Origin: Massilia sp. Root418
GTDB lineage: Bacteria; Pseudomonadota; Gammaproteobacteria; Burkholderiales; Burkholderiaceae_D
Assembly (NCBI RefSeq): GCF_001425265.1
Contig: NZ_LMEC01000024.1
Span: forward strand, 327,867 to 383,187
DNA length: 55,321 bases
Direction: 5' to 3'
Translations under genes and position numbers: made by a program
Notes under the pieces: model-generated
Seen by the model: the letters and a program-made list of their open reading frames with translations, nothing else
Told to the model about the DNA's origin: nothing
Database searches by the model: none
In this document: piece after piece, positions 30,340 through 39,751 of the stretch
How the letters are laid out: each line of letters opens with the position of its first letter
Numbering within the stretch: the stretch's first letter is position 1

Positions 30340-32505
30340 ATGACCGAATCCAATACGCCCCGCTTCACCCCGCAAGGCCTGATACGCACCCCTGAGCAGA
30401 CCGCCATCCAGCTGGCCCAGAACAAGGTGGTGCTGATCGACGCCAACGCAGGCGCCGCCAAGACCACCACGCTGGCCCTGCGCATCGGCGAGGCGCTGGC
30501 GCGCAAGCTGGCGCCCGAGCAGATCCTGGCGCTGGTGTTCACGCCCGAAGCGCGCGACGTGATGCGCCAGCGCCTGCTGGACATCGGCATCCCCTACGCC
30601 AGCGCGGCGCGGGTGGACGTGGCCACCTTCGAGGACTTCTCGGCGCGCATGCTGGCCCAGAGCGGCAGCGGCGGCGCCGAACGGCTGGCGCAGGCGCGCC
30701 AGCTCAAGCCCTATGTGCTGCACGCGCTGGAACGGGTGAGCGAACGCTATACCGGCCAGGTGGACTATCTCGACATCCGCACCCACAATATCGCGCTGTC
30801 GCAATTCCTCGACATCCAGCTCACGCTCAAGGCCACCATGGCGCTGGACGCGGACCTGGAGTTCATGGAACTGGAGGAAGCGGCCGACCTGCTCAAGGTG
30901 CCGCTGACCGACTACCTGACCACCTGCGAATACGAAACCATGCGCCTGGGCGGCGACGAGGGCGCCGAGTTCCGGGGACCGTTCGACGCCACCTACGACC
31001 TGGCCTGCATGCTGTCGCAATCATCCGAGAATGCGCAGGCGCTGCCGGCCTACCGGGTGGTGGTGTGCGACGAGCTGCACGACCTGAACGAAGCGGCCTT
31101 CCGCATCCTGAACGCGCTGCTGGCGCGGCCGGACTGCTATTTCGTCGGCGCCGGCGACAAGGACCAGGTGATCTACTCCAAGCTGGGCGCCAGCCAGGAA
31201 TTCCTGGAGCACCGCTTCGCCCGCAACTACCCCGGCCTGAAGCATTACCCGCTGACCTACACCTACCGCCACGGGCCGCACCTGGCCTACGCGATGAAGG
31301 AGTTCAAGAACAAGCCGGTGGAATCGAGCCTGCCGCTGCACACGGAAATCCGGCAGGCGCACTACGCTGACGCCGATGCCTGCGGCGAGCAGGTGGTGGC
31401 CGCCATCAAGGCCTGGAAACGCGACGGATATCCGCTGGAAGGCTGCGCCATCCTGCTGCGCGACCGGCACCAGTCCATCGCCGTGGAAAACGCGCTGCTG
31501 AAGGCGAAAATCGGCTACCGCACGCCCGCCATGGCAGGCTACCTGCAGCGCGACGAGATCCTCTTCCTGCGCGGCATGGTGGCGATCGCGCTGCGCGACC
31601 TGGAAGCGGTGAAATCGCTGGAGGTGCGCGCCGCCATCGTCGAGGCGCTGGCCGTGTTCGGCGAAGTGACCCTGTCCCCGCAGCGGCTGGAGATGGCCAA
31701 GCGCGAAGTGGCGCGCACGCCCTCGCTGCTGGGCGACTTCTACACCTTGTACATCGAGGGCGACGGCGGCAACTACGGCAGCAGCGGCACCAGCGCCATG
31801 CGCGGCGTGATCGCCGCCGCCATCGACTACGCCGCCGCGCTCGATCCCGCCACCAGCGCGGCCGAAGCGCTGCGCGCCATCTGCGGCCAGATGAACCTGG
31901 AGCAGTCCGCCAAGCGCATCTTCGTGCGCCCCTACGAGGCCAGCGTGGTGTCCAAGTCGGTGGCCGGTTTCCTGGCCTTCGCCGAACAGACCGGCCAGAC
32001 CCTGGCCGAATTCTGGCAGACGCTGAACGCGGCCGAGGCCTTCGCCAGCCGCAAGCGGGACAAGGACTACGTGACCCTGGACTGCGCGGCCAACGCCAAG
32101 GGCAAGGAATTCGAGCACGTGATCCTGCCCTTCCTGGAAGCGGGCGAATTCCCCAACCCCATGTTCGCCGCCAGCGAAGAGGAAAACCTGTTCTACGTGG
32201 CCGCCACGCGCGCCAAGGTCCGCCTCACGCTGCTGTCGCCTGCGGAGGCCGGCCAGCGCAGCGCCTACCTGGCCCGCATGCGGCTCGGCCCCACCGCCGC
32301 TGCGGCCGAACAGGCCATCGCGCGCAATACTGAGGCTGCGCAACAACAGTCGCTGCAGCAGCCCGAGCGCTATTACCTGAGCGCCACCATCCATGAAGCG
32401 CAGCAGGTCAAGGCCCTTGGCGCCAGATTCGACTGGACGCGCAAGGCGTGGTACGTGGAACCGGGTACCGACCTGGCGCCGTTCAGCCGCTGGCTGCGGC
32501 GCTGA
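30340..32505 (+). CDS. UvrD/Rep-type helicase with a DUF5710-like C-terminal domain
   Basis: 721 residues from the ATG at 30340. SF1 helicase motifs occur in order: Q-type 'RTPEQTAIQL' (16-25); Walker A variant 'ANAGAAKT' (35-42, where the usual Gly before Lys is Ala); DExx-type 'VVCDELHDL' near 243; 'GDKDQVIYSKLGA'; 'YTYRHGPHL'; 'AKGKEFEHVILP'; and 'FYVAATRAK' near 617. The last 45 residues, 'YYLSATIHEAQQVKALGARFDWTRKAWYVE', fit DUF5710, a small domain found in DNA-processing enzymes of mobile elements. A TATACT -10 ends 6 nt before the ATG. A DNA repair or defence role is inferred. Confidence 0.85.
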   Translation: MTESNTPRFTPQGLIRTPEQTAIQLAQNKVVLIDANAGAAKTTTLALRIGEALARKLAPEQILALVFTPEARDVMRQRLLDIGIPYASAARVDVATFEDFSARMLAQSGSGGAERLAQARQLKPYVLHALERVSERYTGQVDYLDIRTHNIALSQFLDIQLTLKATMALDADLEFMELEEAADLLKVPLTDYLTTCEYETMRLGGDEGAEFRGPFDATYDLACMLSQSSENAQALPAYRVVVCDELHDLNEAAFRILNALLARPDCYFVGAGDKDQVIYSKLGASQEFLEHRFARNYPGLKHYPLTYTYRHGPHLAYAMKEFKNKPVESSLPLHTEIRQAHYADADACGEQVVAAIKAWKRDGYPLEGCAILLRDRHQSIAVENALLKAKIGYRTPAMAGYLQRDEILFLRGMVAIALRDLEAVKSLEVRAAIVEALAVFGEVTLSPQRLEMAKREVARTPSLLGDFYTLYIEGDGGNYGSSGTSAMRGVIAAAIDYAAALDPATSAAEALRAICGQMNLEQSAKRIFVRPYEASVVSKSVAGFLAFAEQTGQTLAEFWQTLNAAEAFASRKRDKDYVTLDCAANAKGKEFEHVILPFLEAGEFPNPMFAASEEENLFYVAATRAKVRLTLLSPAEAGQRSAYLARMRLGPTAAAAEQAIARNTEAAQQQSLQQPERYYLSATIHEAQQVKALGARFDWTRKAWYVEPGTDLAPFSRWLRR

Positions 32506-32631
32506 GCCACGGCCCGATTCGCCTGCTCATTCCTCAAGGTTATAGTTCCAACAACAGAACTCATTGTTCAGCCCGGCCCTGTTCATCAATACTGCCACTT
32601 GCATACCAATTAATAACAGGGAGAGCAAGGC

Positions 32632-35595
32632 ATGAACGTGAAGAAGACACCGGTGGCGGCAGCCATTTCTATCGCGCTGGGCGCCATGGCGGCGCCGGCC
32701 TGGGCACAGCAGGCCGAAGAGCCAGCCATGCAGAAGGTCGAGGTTTCCGGCATCCGCGCCTCGCTGGCCAAGTCGCTGGGCGTGAAGAAGGACGCCACGG
32801 CCAACGTGGAGGTCATCACCGCCGAGGACGTGGGCAAGATGCCGGACAAGAACCTGGCCGACTCCCTGCAGCGCCTGGCCGGCGTGGCCGTGCGCACCGA
32901 CTACGACGAAGCGGAAAAAGTGTCCATGCGCGGCACCAATCCGGACATGTCGCTCATCCTGTTCAACGGCCACACCGTCTCCGGCGGCGACTGGTACGTG
33001 GCCGACCAGGGCTCCAGCAGCCGCAGCACCAGCCTGTCGCTCATGCCGTCCTCGGTGCTGAACCAGGCCATCGTCTACAAGACCTCGCAAGCCAACATCG
33101 TGGACGGCGGCATGGCCGGCACCATCAACGTCACCACCCGCAAGCCGCTGCAGCAAAAAGCGAACTTCGGCGGCGTGATCAGCGCCGGCCTGACCTACGC
33201 CCAGCTGCCGGACAAGACCTCGCCCGACCTGAACGCCACCTTCAACTGGAAAAACGCCGACGGCACCCTGGGCGTGATCGTGCAGGGCTTCAAGGAAAAG
33301 CGCTACAGCCGGCGCGACTCGGTGTCGCGCTTCGCCTACGGCGCCAGCAGCGGCTGGGACGTGATCAACACCAGCACCATGCTGGGCATCACCGACGCCT
33401 CGCTGGCCGGCACCGGCCTCAAGGCGGCCGACCTGAACGGCGTGCGCATGCCCGGCTCGATGAGCTCGGAATTCGTGGAAGGCGTGCGCGACCGCTCGGG
33501 CGGCCTGCTGTCGCTGCAGTACAAGCCGAACGCCGACCTGGACGTGACCGCCACCGGCTTCTACTCGGAAATGAAGGCCAACAACAACGGCCGCCTGACC
33601 TCCGGCGCCATGTACAGCATGCTGCTGGGCAAGAACGATCCGCTGGGCGGCGTGGCCGCCACCAGCGCCAACACCAGCTCCAACGGCCAGCGCGTGTACG
33701 CGCAGATCCGCAACCCGGTCATCGTCAACGAAACCACCATGTACGGCCACCCGCTGCGCGTGCTGAAGAGCGCGGACATCGTGTTCCCGGACGGCACCAC
33801 GCCCCAGTACGTGGGCAACTCGGAGGGCTTCTTCCGCGAAGGCGCCAAGGCCACCAGCGGCTTCCTGGACCTGGACGCCAAATACCGCGCCAGCAGCGCC
33901 CTGACCCTGAAGACCCTGCTGAGCATCACCCGCGGCGTGGGCACCACCCAGGCCGACCAGGGCCTGACCTACGCCCGCTACGGCACCGGCATTTCCTACA
34001 GCCTCAACGGCCTGAAGGACGCACCGGACTCGCACTACATCGGCGCCGGCAGCAACACCGTGGGCCTGAACCCGGACGGCAGCGGCTACAAGCTGGTAGG
34101 CCGCACCATTTCCGGCATCCGCACCGTGGACAAAGAAAGCAGCGGCGCGCTGGACGCCGAATACAAGGTGGACAAAGGCATCCTGCAATCGCTGGAAAGC
34201 GGCGTGCGCTTTGCCGACCACAAACGCAAGAGCGGGCGCTGGAACCCGGCCTTCAAGGGTGCCTCGGTGGCCGAGCCGTCCGGCAGCGGCATCGTGCCCT
34301 ACCCGGGCGACTTCGGCAACGACCTGGGCGGCGGCAACTGGGACAACACCGGCTTCAGCTTCACCCCGCAAGCGCTGCAAGCCTACATGGCGGCCAACAC
34401 CAAGACCACCACGCCCGAGTGGGAGCGCCGCGTGGCCACCGAGATCGACATGCGCGAGCGCCAGACGGCGGCCTACCTGATGGGCAACCTGGAAGGCGAA
34501 CGCTGGTCCGGCAATCTCGGCCTGCGCTGGGTGCGCACCCGGATCAATGCGCAGATCCCGACCCCGATCCCGGCCGGCGCCTGCGACCGCACCGAGCCCG
34601 GCAAGCCGGCCACCACCTGCGCCGCCTTCCCCGGCGCCATCACCACCGCCGGCGAAGCGCAGGCCTACTACGACGGCGTGCCCTTCAATCCGAAGAGCGG
34701 CATCCTGTACTACAAGACCGCCACCGACCGCAGCTTCAACAACCTGCTGCCCAGCCTGAACCTGCGCTACGAGCTGCAGAAGGACATGATCGCCCGCTTC
34801 GGCGCCAGCCGCACCATCGGCCGCCAGAACTACAACGTGCTGGGCACCGGCTTCGGCACGCCGACCTGCGACGCCAGCGGCTGCGCCGTGACCGGCCCCA
34901 ACCCGGACCTGAAGCCGCTCACCTCGGACAATGTGGACCTGTCCTGGGCCTGGTACTTCAAGCCGCGCTCGCTGGTGGCGGTCAACCTGTTCCACTCGAA
35001 AATCGACGGCTACGTGAAAACCGGCGGCAACCCCACCGGCGCCACCGTGCAGCTGATCGACCCGCGCGACTCGCAGGTGAAGACCTTCTCCATCAACTCG
35101 TCCGGCCAGCAGGGCGCCAAGATCAGCGGCATCGAGCTGTCCTACGAGCAGCCGATCTGGGGCGGCTTCGGCTTCCAGAGCAACGTCAGCCGCGCCAAGA
35201 CCAAGGTCGACGACGGCCGGCCGATGGTGGGCGCGTCCGAATGGGCGGGCAACCTGGGCGCCTATTTCGAGAACGACGTGTTCAGCACCCGCCTGGTGGC
35301 CAACTACCGCGGCAAATACGTCAACAGCAGCACCGCGCCCTCGCCCACCGCCAACAGCCAGGGCCAGTCCGTCATCAACGGCGTGGCCATGCCGACCGCC
35401 CCCACCATGGCGGCCGGCGTGACCACCCTGGCATTCTCGGCCAACTACACCTTCGCCAAGAACTGGCAGGTGACCTTCGACGCCACCAACCTGCTGAACC
35501 AGGTGCGCGCGCAGTACCGCTACAGCGAAGAGGAGCCGCAGAAACTGGACGTGTCCGGACGCCAGTTCTACCTGAACCTGAAATATAAGTTCTAG
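32632..35595 (+). CDS. TonB-dependent receptor
   Basis: 987 residues. The signal peptide is cleaved near Ala25, then comes a TonB-box-like 'MQKVEVSG' and the plug domain ('ATANVEVITAEDVGKMPDKNLADSLQRLAGVAV'; 'SMRGTNPDMSLILFNGHTV'). A 22-strand-type barrel is inferred from the length and from the end 'GRQFYLNLKYKF' with terminal Phe. The style is of the Caulobacter/Xanthomonas carbohydrate-receptor group rather than siderophore receptors, but no sugar-processing genes are adjacent. GGGAGAG precedes the ATG, and the 126-bp upstream gap contains a weak TATAGT element (32541-32546). The cargo is unknown. Confidence 0.93.
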   Translation: MNVKKTPVAAAISIALGAMAAPAWAQQAEEPAMQKVEVSGIRASLAKSLGVKKDATANVEVITAEDVGKMPDKNLADSLQRLAGVAVRTDYDEAEKVSMRGTNPDMSLILFNGHTVSGGDWYVADQGSSSRSTSLSLMPSSVLNQAIVYKTSQANIVDGGMAGTINVTTRKPLQQKANFGGVISAGLTYAQLPDKTSPDLNATFNWKNADGTLGVIVQGFKEKRYSRRDSVSRFAYGASSGWDVINTSTMLGITDASLAGTGLKAADLNGVRMPGSMSSEFVEGVRDRSGGLLSLQYKPNADLDVTATGFYSEMKANNNGRLTSGAMYSMLLGKNDPLGGVAATSANTSSNGQRVYAQIRNPVIVNETTMYGHPLRVLKSADIVFPDGTTPQYVGNSEGFFREGAKATSGFLDLDAKYRASSALTLKTLLSITRGVGTTQADQGLTYARYGTGISYSLNGLKDAPDSHYIGAGSNTVGLNPDGSGYKLVGRTISGIRTVDKESSGALDAEYKVDKGILQSLESGVRFADHKRKSGRWNPAFKGASVAEPSGSGIVPYPGDFGNDLGGGNWDNTGFSFTPQALQAYMAANTKTTTPEWERRVATEIDMRERQTAAYLMGNLEGERWSGNLGLRWVRTRINAQIPTPIPAGACDRTEPGKPATTCAAFPGAITTAGEAQAYYDGVPFNPKSGILYYKTATDRSFNNLLPSLNLRYELQKDMIARFGASRTIGRQNYNVLGTGFGTPTCDASGCAVTGPNPDLKPLTSDNVDLSWAWYFKPRSLVAVNLFHSKIDGYVKTGGNPTGATVQLIDPRDSQVKTFSINSSGQQGAKISGIELSYEQPIWGGFGFQSNVSRAKTKVDDGRPMVGASEWAGNLGAYFENDVFSTRLVANYRGKYVNSSTAPSPTANSQGQSVINGVAMPTAPTMAAGVTTLAFSANYTFAKNWQVTFDATNLLNQVRAQYRYSEEEPQKLDVSGRQFYLNLKYKF

Positions 35596-35615
35596 ACCGC
35601 AGGCCTGGATGGACC

Positions 35616-35639
35616 AAAATGTGACGGCCGACACATTTT
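35616..35639. promoter_or_regulatory. 8-bp inverted repeat after the receptor gene
   Basis: AAAATGTG (35616-35623) and CACATTTT (35632-35639) flank ACGGCCGA. As RNA it forms a hairpin with A and U ends on both strands, so it could be a weak two-way terminator or a regulator site. It is 20 bp past the TonB receptor stop. Confidence 0.5.
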
Positions 35640-35643
35640 AAAG

Positions 35644-35659
35644 TTAGCAATGTTGCTAA
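35644..35659. promoter_or_regulatory. TTAGCAA-TG-TTGCTAA palindrome
   Basis: Perfect 7-bp arms around a 2-bp centre, 31 bp before the start of the DUF4214 protein and just before its AAGGGGG ribosome-binding site region. The position fits an operator overlapping the promoter. Adjacent to the inverted repeat at 35616. Confidence 0.5.
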
Positions 35660-35690
35660 TCTTAAAACTCCACTACAAGGGGGTCCATCC

Positions 35691-37802
35691 ATGGCTACTT
35701 CGCCGCTCGACGTCGTTAAACTCTATATCGCGTATTTCAACCGGGCGCCCGACAGTGCCGGCCTGATCTTCTGGTCCGAACGCGACAGCAGCGAGATTGC
35801 CGCCGCGTTCGGCGCCTCCTCCGAATTCAAGAGCCTGCACGCCAGCCAGAGCAATGCGCAGCTGGTGCAGTCTATCTATCACAGCGTGTTTGGCCGCGCA
35901 GCGGAAACCGCAGGCGTGAAATACTGGAGCGGCCTGCTCGACAGCGGTGCCGTCTCCCGCGATGCTCTGCCGGCCCGGCTCGCGCTCGGCGCGCAAGGCG
36001 GCGACATCGACTCACTGGAATACAAGGCCGCCGCCGCGCTGGCCTTCACCAACGAGCTGGACACGCCAGCCGAAATCCTCGGCTATCAATCCCCGCTGGG
36101 TACGGCCCTGGTGCCGTATTTTGACCGCGTGAGCGACGCGGCCTCGCTCATCGCCTTCAAAGCACTCATTCCTGAAATGGTGTCCTATGTCGCCGACGGC
36201 CACAGCGGCCTGGTGCGCTCCGGCCAGCTGCAAGCGGCCGGCTACCTGCAAGGCGCCACGGTATTCCGCGATGCCAACGGCAACGGCGTGCAGGACCAGA
36301 ACGAACTGGGCGTGCTCACCGACAACCAGGGCCGCTACGTGCTGATCGACGGCCTGGGCGACTACCCATCCAGCGGGCCGTCCGCGCGGCAGCTGGTGGC
36401 CACCGGCGGCACCGACGCCACTACCGGACTGGCGCACCACGGCAGCTATACGGTCGGCCTGGAAACCAAGGCCGTCAACGCCCTGTCGTCGCTGCATGCG
36501 CTGCTGGTGCAGCAAGGCCTGAGCGCCAGCCAGGCGAGCGCGCGCCTGGACCAGGCGCTGACCCTGAACGGCGCCGACGTGGGCAAGAACAATCCGCTGT
36601 TCGCCGCCTTCGACGCCGACGCCCTGTCGCCGGCTGCCATCAAGTCCGCGCTGCAACAGCAGGCAGCCGTGGCCAGCGTGGACAGCCTGCAGCTGGCCAT
36701 CGCCCAGACGCTGGTCAGCCTGGCTGGCGGCAGCGCCAAACTGAACGAGGCCCAGGCGCTGCGCGCCGTCTCGGGCGCGCTGGCCGATACCCTGGCGCAC
36801 GCCAGCGGTGTGAGCGACCTGGGCAGTGCAGATTTCATCAACGCCCTGTTCGACAGCAGCGTCGTCAAGGCCGCCAACACCGGGCTGACCGCGGCGGCAG
36901 CGGCCATCAGTGCCCAGGCCAAGGCCGTATTCGGCCTGCTGCTGGAAGCGGCCGTGGACAATATCGAAGCGGGCGTTGCGGACAGCGGCGGCATCTACGG
37001 CGGTCTGGCCCATATCGGCCAGGCCAGCTCGCTCCTGCAAGGCACGCTGTCCCCCAAGCTGGCAACGGCCATGGCCAGCGGCCACCCGGAAACGCTGCTG
37101 TCGTCCTACCTGGGTGCGGCGCTGGCCGATAGCACGCCCGCCATCCACCTCGGCGACATCGATCCCGCCACCGCCTCGGACCAGGCCGCCATCGACGCCG
37201 CCAACAGCGGCGCCAACGTGCCGGACGTCAGTGCGCTGGAGATCGCCAAACTCTACCTCGCCTTCCTGCACCGTCCCGCCGAGCCACAGGGCGAGACCTT
37301 CTGGCAGCACACCGGCAGCATCGACGTGCTGGCGAACGCCATTGGACTGGCGCGCGAATTCAGCGAGCAGTTCGCGGGCAAGGACAGCCATCAGATCACC
37401 GCCGAGCTGTACCAGAATCTGTTCGGCCGCGCGCCCGAGCCGGCCGGCCTGGAGTACTGGTCATCTGCGCTGGACAGCGGCAAGCTGACGGTGGCCAGCA
37501 TGGCGCTGGGCATGACGCGCGGCGCCCAGGGCAACGACATGCTGGCGCTCGCCGACAAGGCCGTAGCGGCAGCCGAATTCACGGCGGCGCTGAACACGCC
37601 CGCGTTGGAAGCGGCCTACAGCCAGAGCCAGTTCAACTGGCCTATGGTGCGCGCCTGGATCGATAGTGTGAAGGACGACGCCAGCCTGGCCAGCGCCATG
37701 GCCGCGCTGCCGGCGCTGATCGACAAGCTGGACGGCAACACCGGCCCGCTGCCGCCGGTTGGCTTGGTCGGCGTAGCCGACAGCGGCGCTCTGTATCTCT
37801 AA
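35691..37802 (+). CDS. large protein with DUF4214-like regions at both ends
   Basis: 703 residues with no N-terminal signal peptide, as in many type I-secreted proteins. A DUF4214-like unit near 5-105 ('KLYIAYFNRAPDSAGLIFW', 'FGRAAETAGVKYWSG', 'LALGAQGGD') recurs near 515-650 ('KLYLAFLHRPAEPQGETFW', 'FGRAPEPAGLEYWSSAL', 'LGMTRGAQGND'), an evident internal duplication. The middle begins with 'VFRDANGNGVQDQNELG', a calcium-binding-like or SdrD-B-type motif, followed by Ala-rich helical sequence. DUF4214 occurs in surface and RTX-type secreted proteins. No transporter gene is adjacent. AAGGGGG precedes the start. Confidence 0.8.
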   Translation: MATSPLDVVKLYIAYFNRAPDSAGLIFWSERDSSEIAAAFGASSEFKSLHASQSNAQLVQSIYHSVFGRAAETAGVKYWSGLLDSGAVSRDALPARLALGAQGGDIDSLEYKAAAALAFTNELDTPAEILGYQSPLGTALVPYFDRVSDAASLIAFKALIPEMVSYVADGHSGLVRSGQLQAAGYLQGATVFRDANGNGVQDQNELGVLTDNQGRYVLIDGLGDYPSSGPSARQLVATGGTDATTGLAHHGSYTVGLETKAVNALSSLHALLVQQGLSASQASARLDQALTLNGADVGKNNPLFAAFDADALSPAAIKSALQQQAAVASVDSLQLAIAQTLVSLAGGSAKLNEAQALRAVSGALADTLAHASGVSDLGSADFINALFDSSVVKAANTGLTAAAAAISAQAKAVFGLLLEAAVDNIEAGVADSGGIYGGLAHIGQASSLLQGTLSPKLATAMASGHPETLLSSYLGAALADSTPAIHLGDIDPATASDQAAIDAANSGANVPDVSALEIAKLYLAFLHRPAEPQGETFWQHTGSIDVLANAIGLAREFSEQFAGKDSHQITAELYQNLFGRAPEPAGLEYWSSALDSGKLTVASMALGMTRGAQGNDMLALADKAVAAAEFTAALNTPALEAAYSQSQFNWPMVRAWIDSVKDDASLASAMAALPALIDKLDGNTGPLPPVGLVGVADSGALYL

Positions 37803-37810
37803 AGCGAAAC

Positions 37811-38782
37811 ATGGCCGGAGAACTGCCGCCCGACGCGCGCATGCGCGCCAGCCGCGCGGAATATGCGCGCCGCATGAACCGGGTGCTGGACTACATTGAC
37901 CAGCACCTGGACCAGGCGCTCGACCTGGCGCAGCTGGCCGACGTGGCCAATTTCTCGCGCTTCCACTTCCACCGCATCTTCGCCGCCTGGATGGGCGAAA
38001 CCCTGGGCGACTATGCGCGCCGGCGGCGCCTCGAAACGGCCGCTTCGCGGCTGGCGCGCGGCAGCGGCGAACCGGTGCTGGAGATCGCGCTGGCCTGCGG
38101 CTTCGGCTCCGGCGAAGCGTTCGCGCGCGCCTTCAAGCAGCAGTTCGGCTGCACTCCCAGCGAATGGCGCGCCGGCGCCCCGCAGCGCGCAGCGGCCCTG
38201 CTGGCGGCGCTGCATAGCAATCCTGATCAGGTCCACAGCAACGCCGGTCAGGCGCGTCCGCGCCCGCCGGGCGACCATGACGGCTCCTTAACCCTTTACG
38301 GAGAAACCGAAATGGACGTACACATTGCCGACCTGCCCGCCGTGCGCGTGGCCTACCAGCGCCTGATCGGGCCCTACGGCCCGCAGATTGGCGTGTTCTG
38401 GCGCCAGACCATGGCGCCCTGGATGCAGTCGCACGGCCTGGACGGCCAGCTGTGCTACGGCGTCGGCCACGACGACCCCAGCGTCACGCCGCCCGACAAA
38501 TGCCGCTACGACGCCTGCGTCACCGTACCGGAAGGCTTTCTTCCGACCGGGCCGGTGAGCCTCGCCACGCTGCCGGGCGGACGCTACGCGGTGGCCCGCT
38601 TCAAGGGCCAGCCGCAGACCATCGGCAATGCGTGGATGTGGCTCACCCGCGAATGGCTGGCGTCGAGCGGCCTGCAGTGCGACGACCGCCCCAGCTTCGA
38701 GCGCTTCGACCCGGCCGGCAGCTTCGATCCGGCCACCGGCGACATGATCTGCGACATCTGCATCCCGGTGCGCGCGCTATAA
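37811..38782 (+). CDS. AraC family regulator with GyrI-like ligand domain
   Basis: 323 residues. The AraC DNA-binding domain comes first (about 18-118): 'DLAQLADVANFSRFHFHRIF' and 'EIALACGFGSGEAFARAFK' are the two helix-turn-helix elements. A linker follows, then the GyrI/effector-binding domain (about 160-323: 'VHIADLPAVRVAYQRLIGPYG'). This order matches Rob/MarR-like multidrug-responsive regulators that bind small hydrophobic or cationic ligands. It starts 8 nt after the DUF4214 gene, so the two may be cotranscribed, although a functional link is not obvious. Confidence 0.92.
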   Translation: MAGELPPDARMRASRAEYARRMNRVLDYIDQHLDQALDLAQLADVANFSRFHFHRIFAAWMGETLGDYARRRRLETAASRLARGSGEPVLEIALACGFGSGEAFARAFKQQFGCTPSEWRAGAPQRAAALLAALHSNPDQVHSNAGQARPRPPGDHDGSLTLYGETEMDVHIADLPAVRVAYQRLIGPYGPQIGVFWRQTMAPWMQSHGLDGQLCYGVGHDDPSVTPPDKCRYDACVTVPEGFLPTGPVSLATLPGGRYAVARFKGQPQTIGNAWMWLTREWLASSGLQCDDRPSFERFDPAGSFDPATGDMICDICIPVRAL

Positions 38783-38812
38783 TCGCGGGTTTTGCCGTTT
38801 GCGTAAGTCGAC

Positions 38813-39607
38813 ATGACCACATTTAACACCGTGCCGGACACCCGTCCGGCAGTCGTTCTGCTGCACAGTTCCATGAGTTCCAAGGGCCAGTGGGCCGAGC
38901 TGATGGCGCAGCACGACAGCAGCTACCGCTTCATCGCCGTCGACCTGCTCGGCTACGGCAAATCGCCCTTCCCGGCCGGCGCCGAAGCGGACTTCTCGCT
39001 GGGGCACGAGGTGGATGCTGTGAACGCCGCCATCGCCGGCAAGCTGGCGCCGGACGAGTGCTTCCACCTGATCGGCCATTCCTACGGCGGCGCCACCGCG
39101 CTGCGCATGGCGCGCCAGCTGCGCGCGCGCGTGCTGTCGCTGGCGGTGTTCGAGCCGGTGGCGTTCCACCTGCTGCCGGAGGACGACGCGGCGCGGCTGG
39201 AGATTGAAAACGTGGTGGCGGACATCCACTGCGCCGCTGGCGCGCAGGACGCGGCGCGCACCTTCATCGACTACTGGAACCGCGCCGGCGCCTTCGACGC
39301 GCTGCCGGAAGCGCAGCAGCAGCGCTTCGCCGCGCAGATCGCCAAGGTGAAGCTGGACTTCCAGGCGCTGCTGGGCGAAGCGGCCACGCTGGCCGACATG
39401 GCGGCGCTGGACATGCCGGCGCTGGTGCTGTCCGGCGAACGCAGCCCGCAATCGACGCGCCGCGTGGCCGAGTGCCTGGCCGCCGCGCTGCCCAACGGCG
39501 CGGCCATGCAGACCAAGGGCGGCCACATGGCGCCCATCACGCACGCCGCGGTGGTCAATGCGCTGCTGGCCGGCTTCCTGGCAGGCGCGGAAATCGCCAG
39601 CGCCTGA
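38813..39607 (+). CDS. alpha/beta hydrolase
   Basis: 264 residues, no signal peptide. Oxyanion-hole type 'LLHSSMSSKGQW' near 16-27, nucleophile Ser90 in 'GHSYGG', and His238 in 'KGGHMAPI' are visible; the acid is probably in 'LSGERSPQ' near 208-215. The lid region is short. Esterase or haloperoxidase-like hydrolase, substrate unknown. A TATAAT at 38778-38783, overlapping the end of the AraC gene, could be its own promoter. Followed by a REP-like inverted pair. Confidence 0.9.
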   Translation: MTTFNTVPDTRPAVVLLHSSMSSKGQWAELMAQHDSSYRFIAVDLLGYGKSPFPAGAEADFSLGHEVDAVNAAIAGKLAPDECFHLIGHSYGGATALRMARQLRARVLSLAVFEPVAFHLLPEDDAARLEIENVVADIHCAAGAQDAARTFIDYWNRAGAFDALPEAQQQRFAAQIAKVKLDFQALLGEAATLADMAALDMPALVLSGERSPQSTRRVAECLAAALPNGAAMQTKGGHMAPITHAAVVNALLAGFLAGAEIASA

Positions 39608-39609
39608 AC

Positions 39610-39648
39610 GGCGGGTTACGGCGGGCCCGCCCGCCTAACCCGCCCTAC
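39610..39648 (-). repeat. REP-like palindrome, copy 4
   Basis: Reverse orientation: GGCGGGTTA (39610-39618) to TAACCCGCCCTAC (ending 39648). Pairs in inverted orientation with copy 5, GTAG ends facing, 32 bp apart. The same arrangement is seen at 11.1 kb. It begins 2 nt after the hydrolase stop. Confidence 0.8.
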
Positions 39649-39680
39649 GCCCCCTCACCCGCAGCTCAAACCGCCAGACC

Positions 39681-39714
39681 GTAGGGCGGGTTAGCGCGCA
39701 GCGCGTAACCCGCC
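39681..39714 (+). repeat. REP-like palindrome, copy 5
   Basis: GTAGGGCGGGTTAG to GTAACCCGCC. Directly followed by short repeats of the type GCCAACAGCGCC (39711-39750), which run almost to the stop of the phosphoesterase gene. Confidence 0.8.
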
Positions 39715-39751
39715 AACAGCGCCGCCAACAGCGCCGCCAAACCCGCCAACG

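Noticed and set aside
32527..35634. Minus-strand open frame of 1035 codons
   Set aside because: Exactly antisense to the TonB-dependent receptor, with no recognisable domain.
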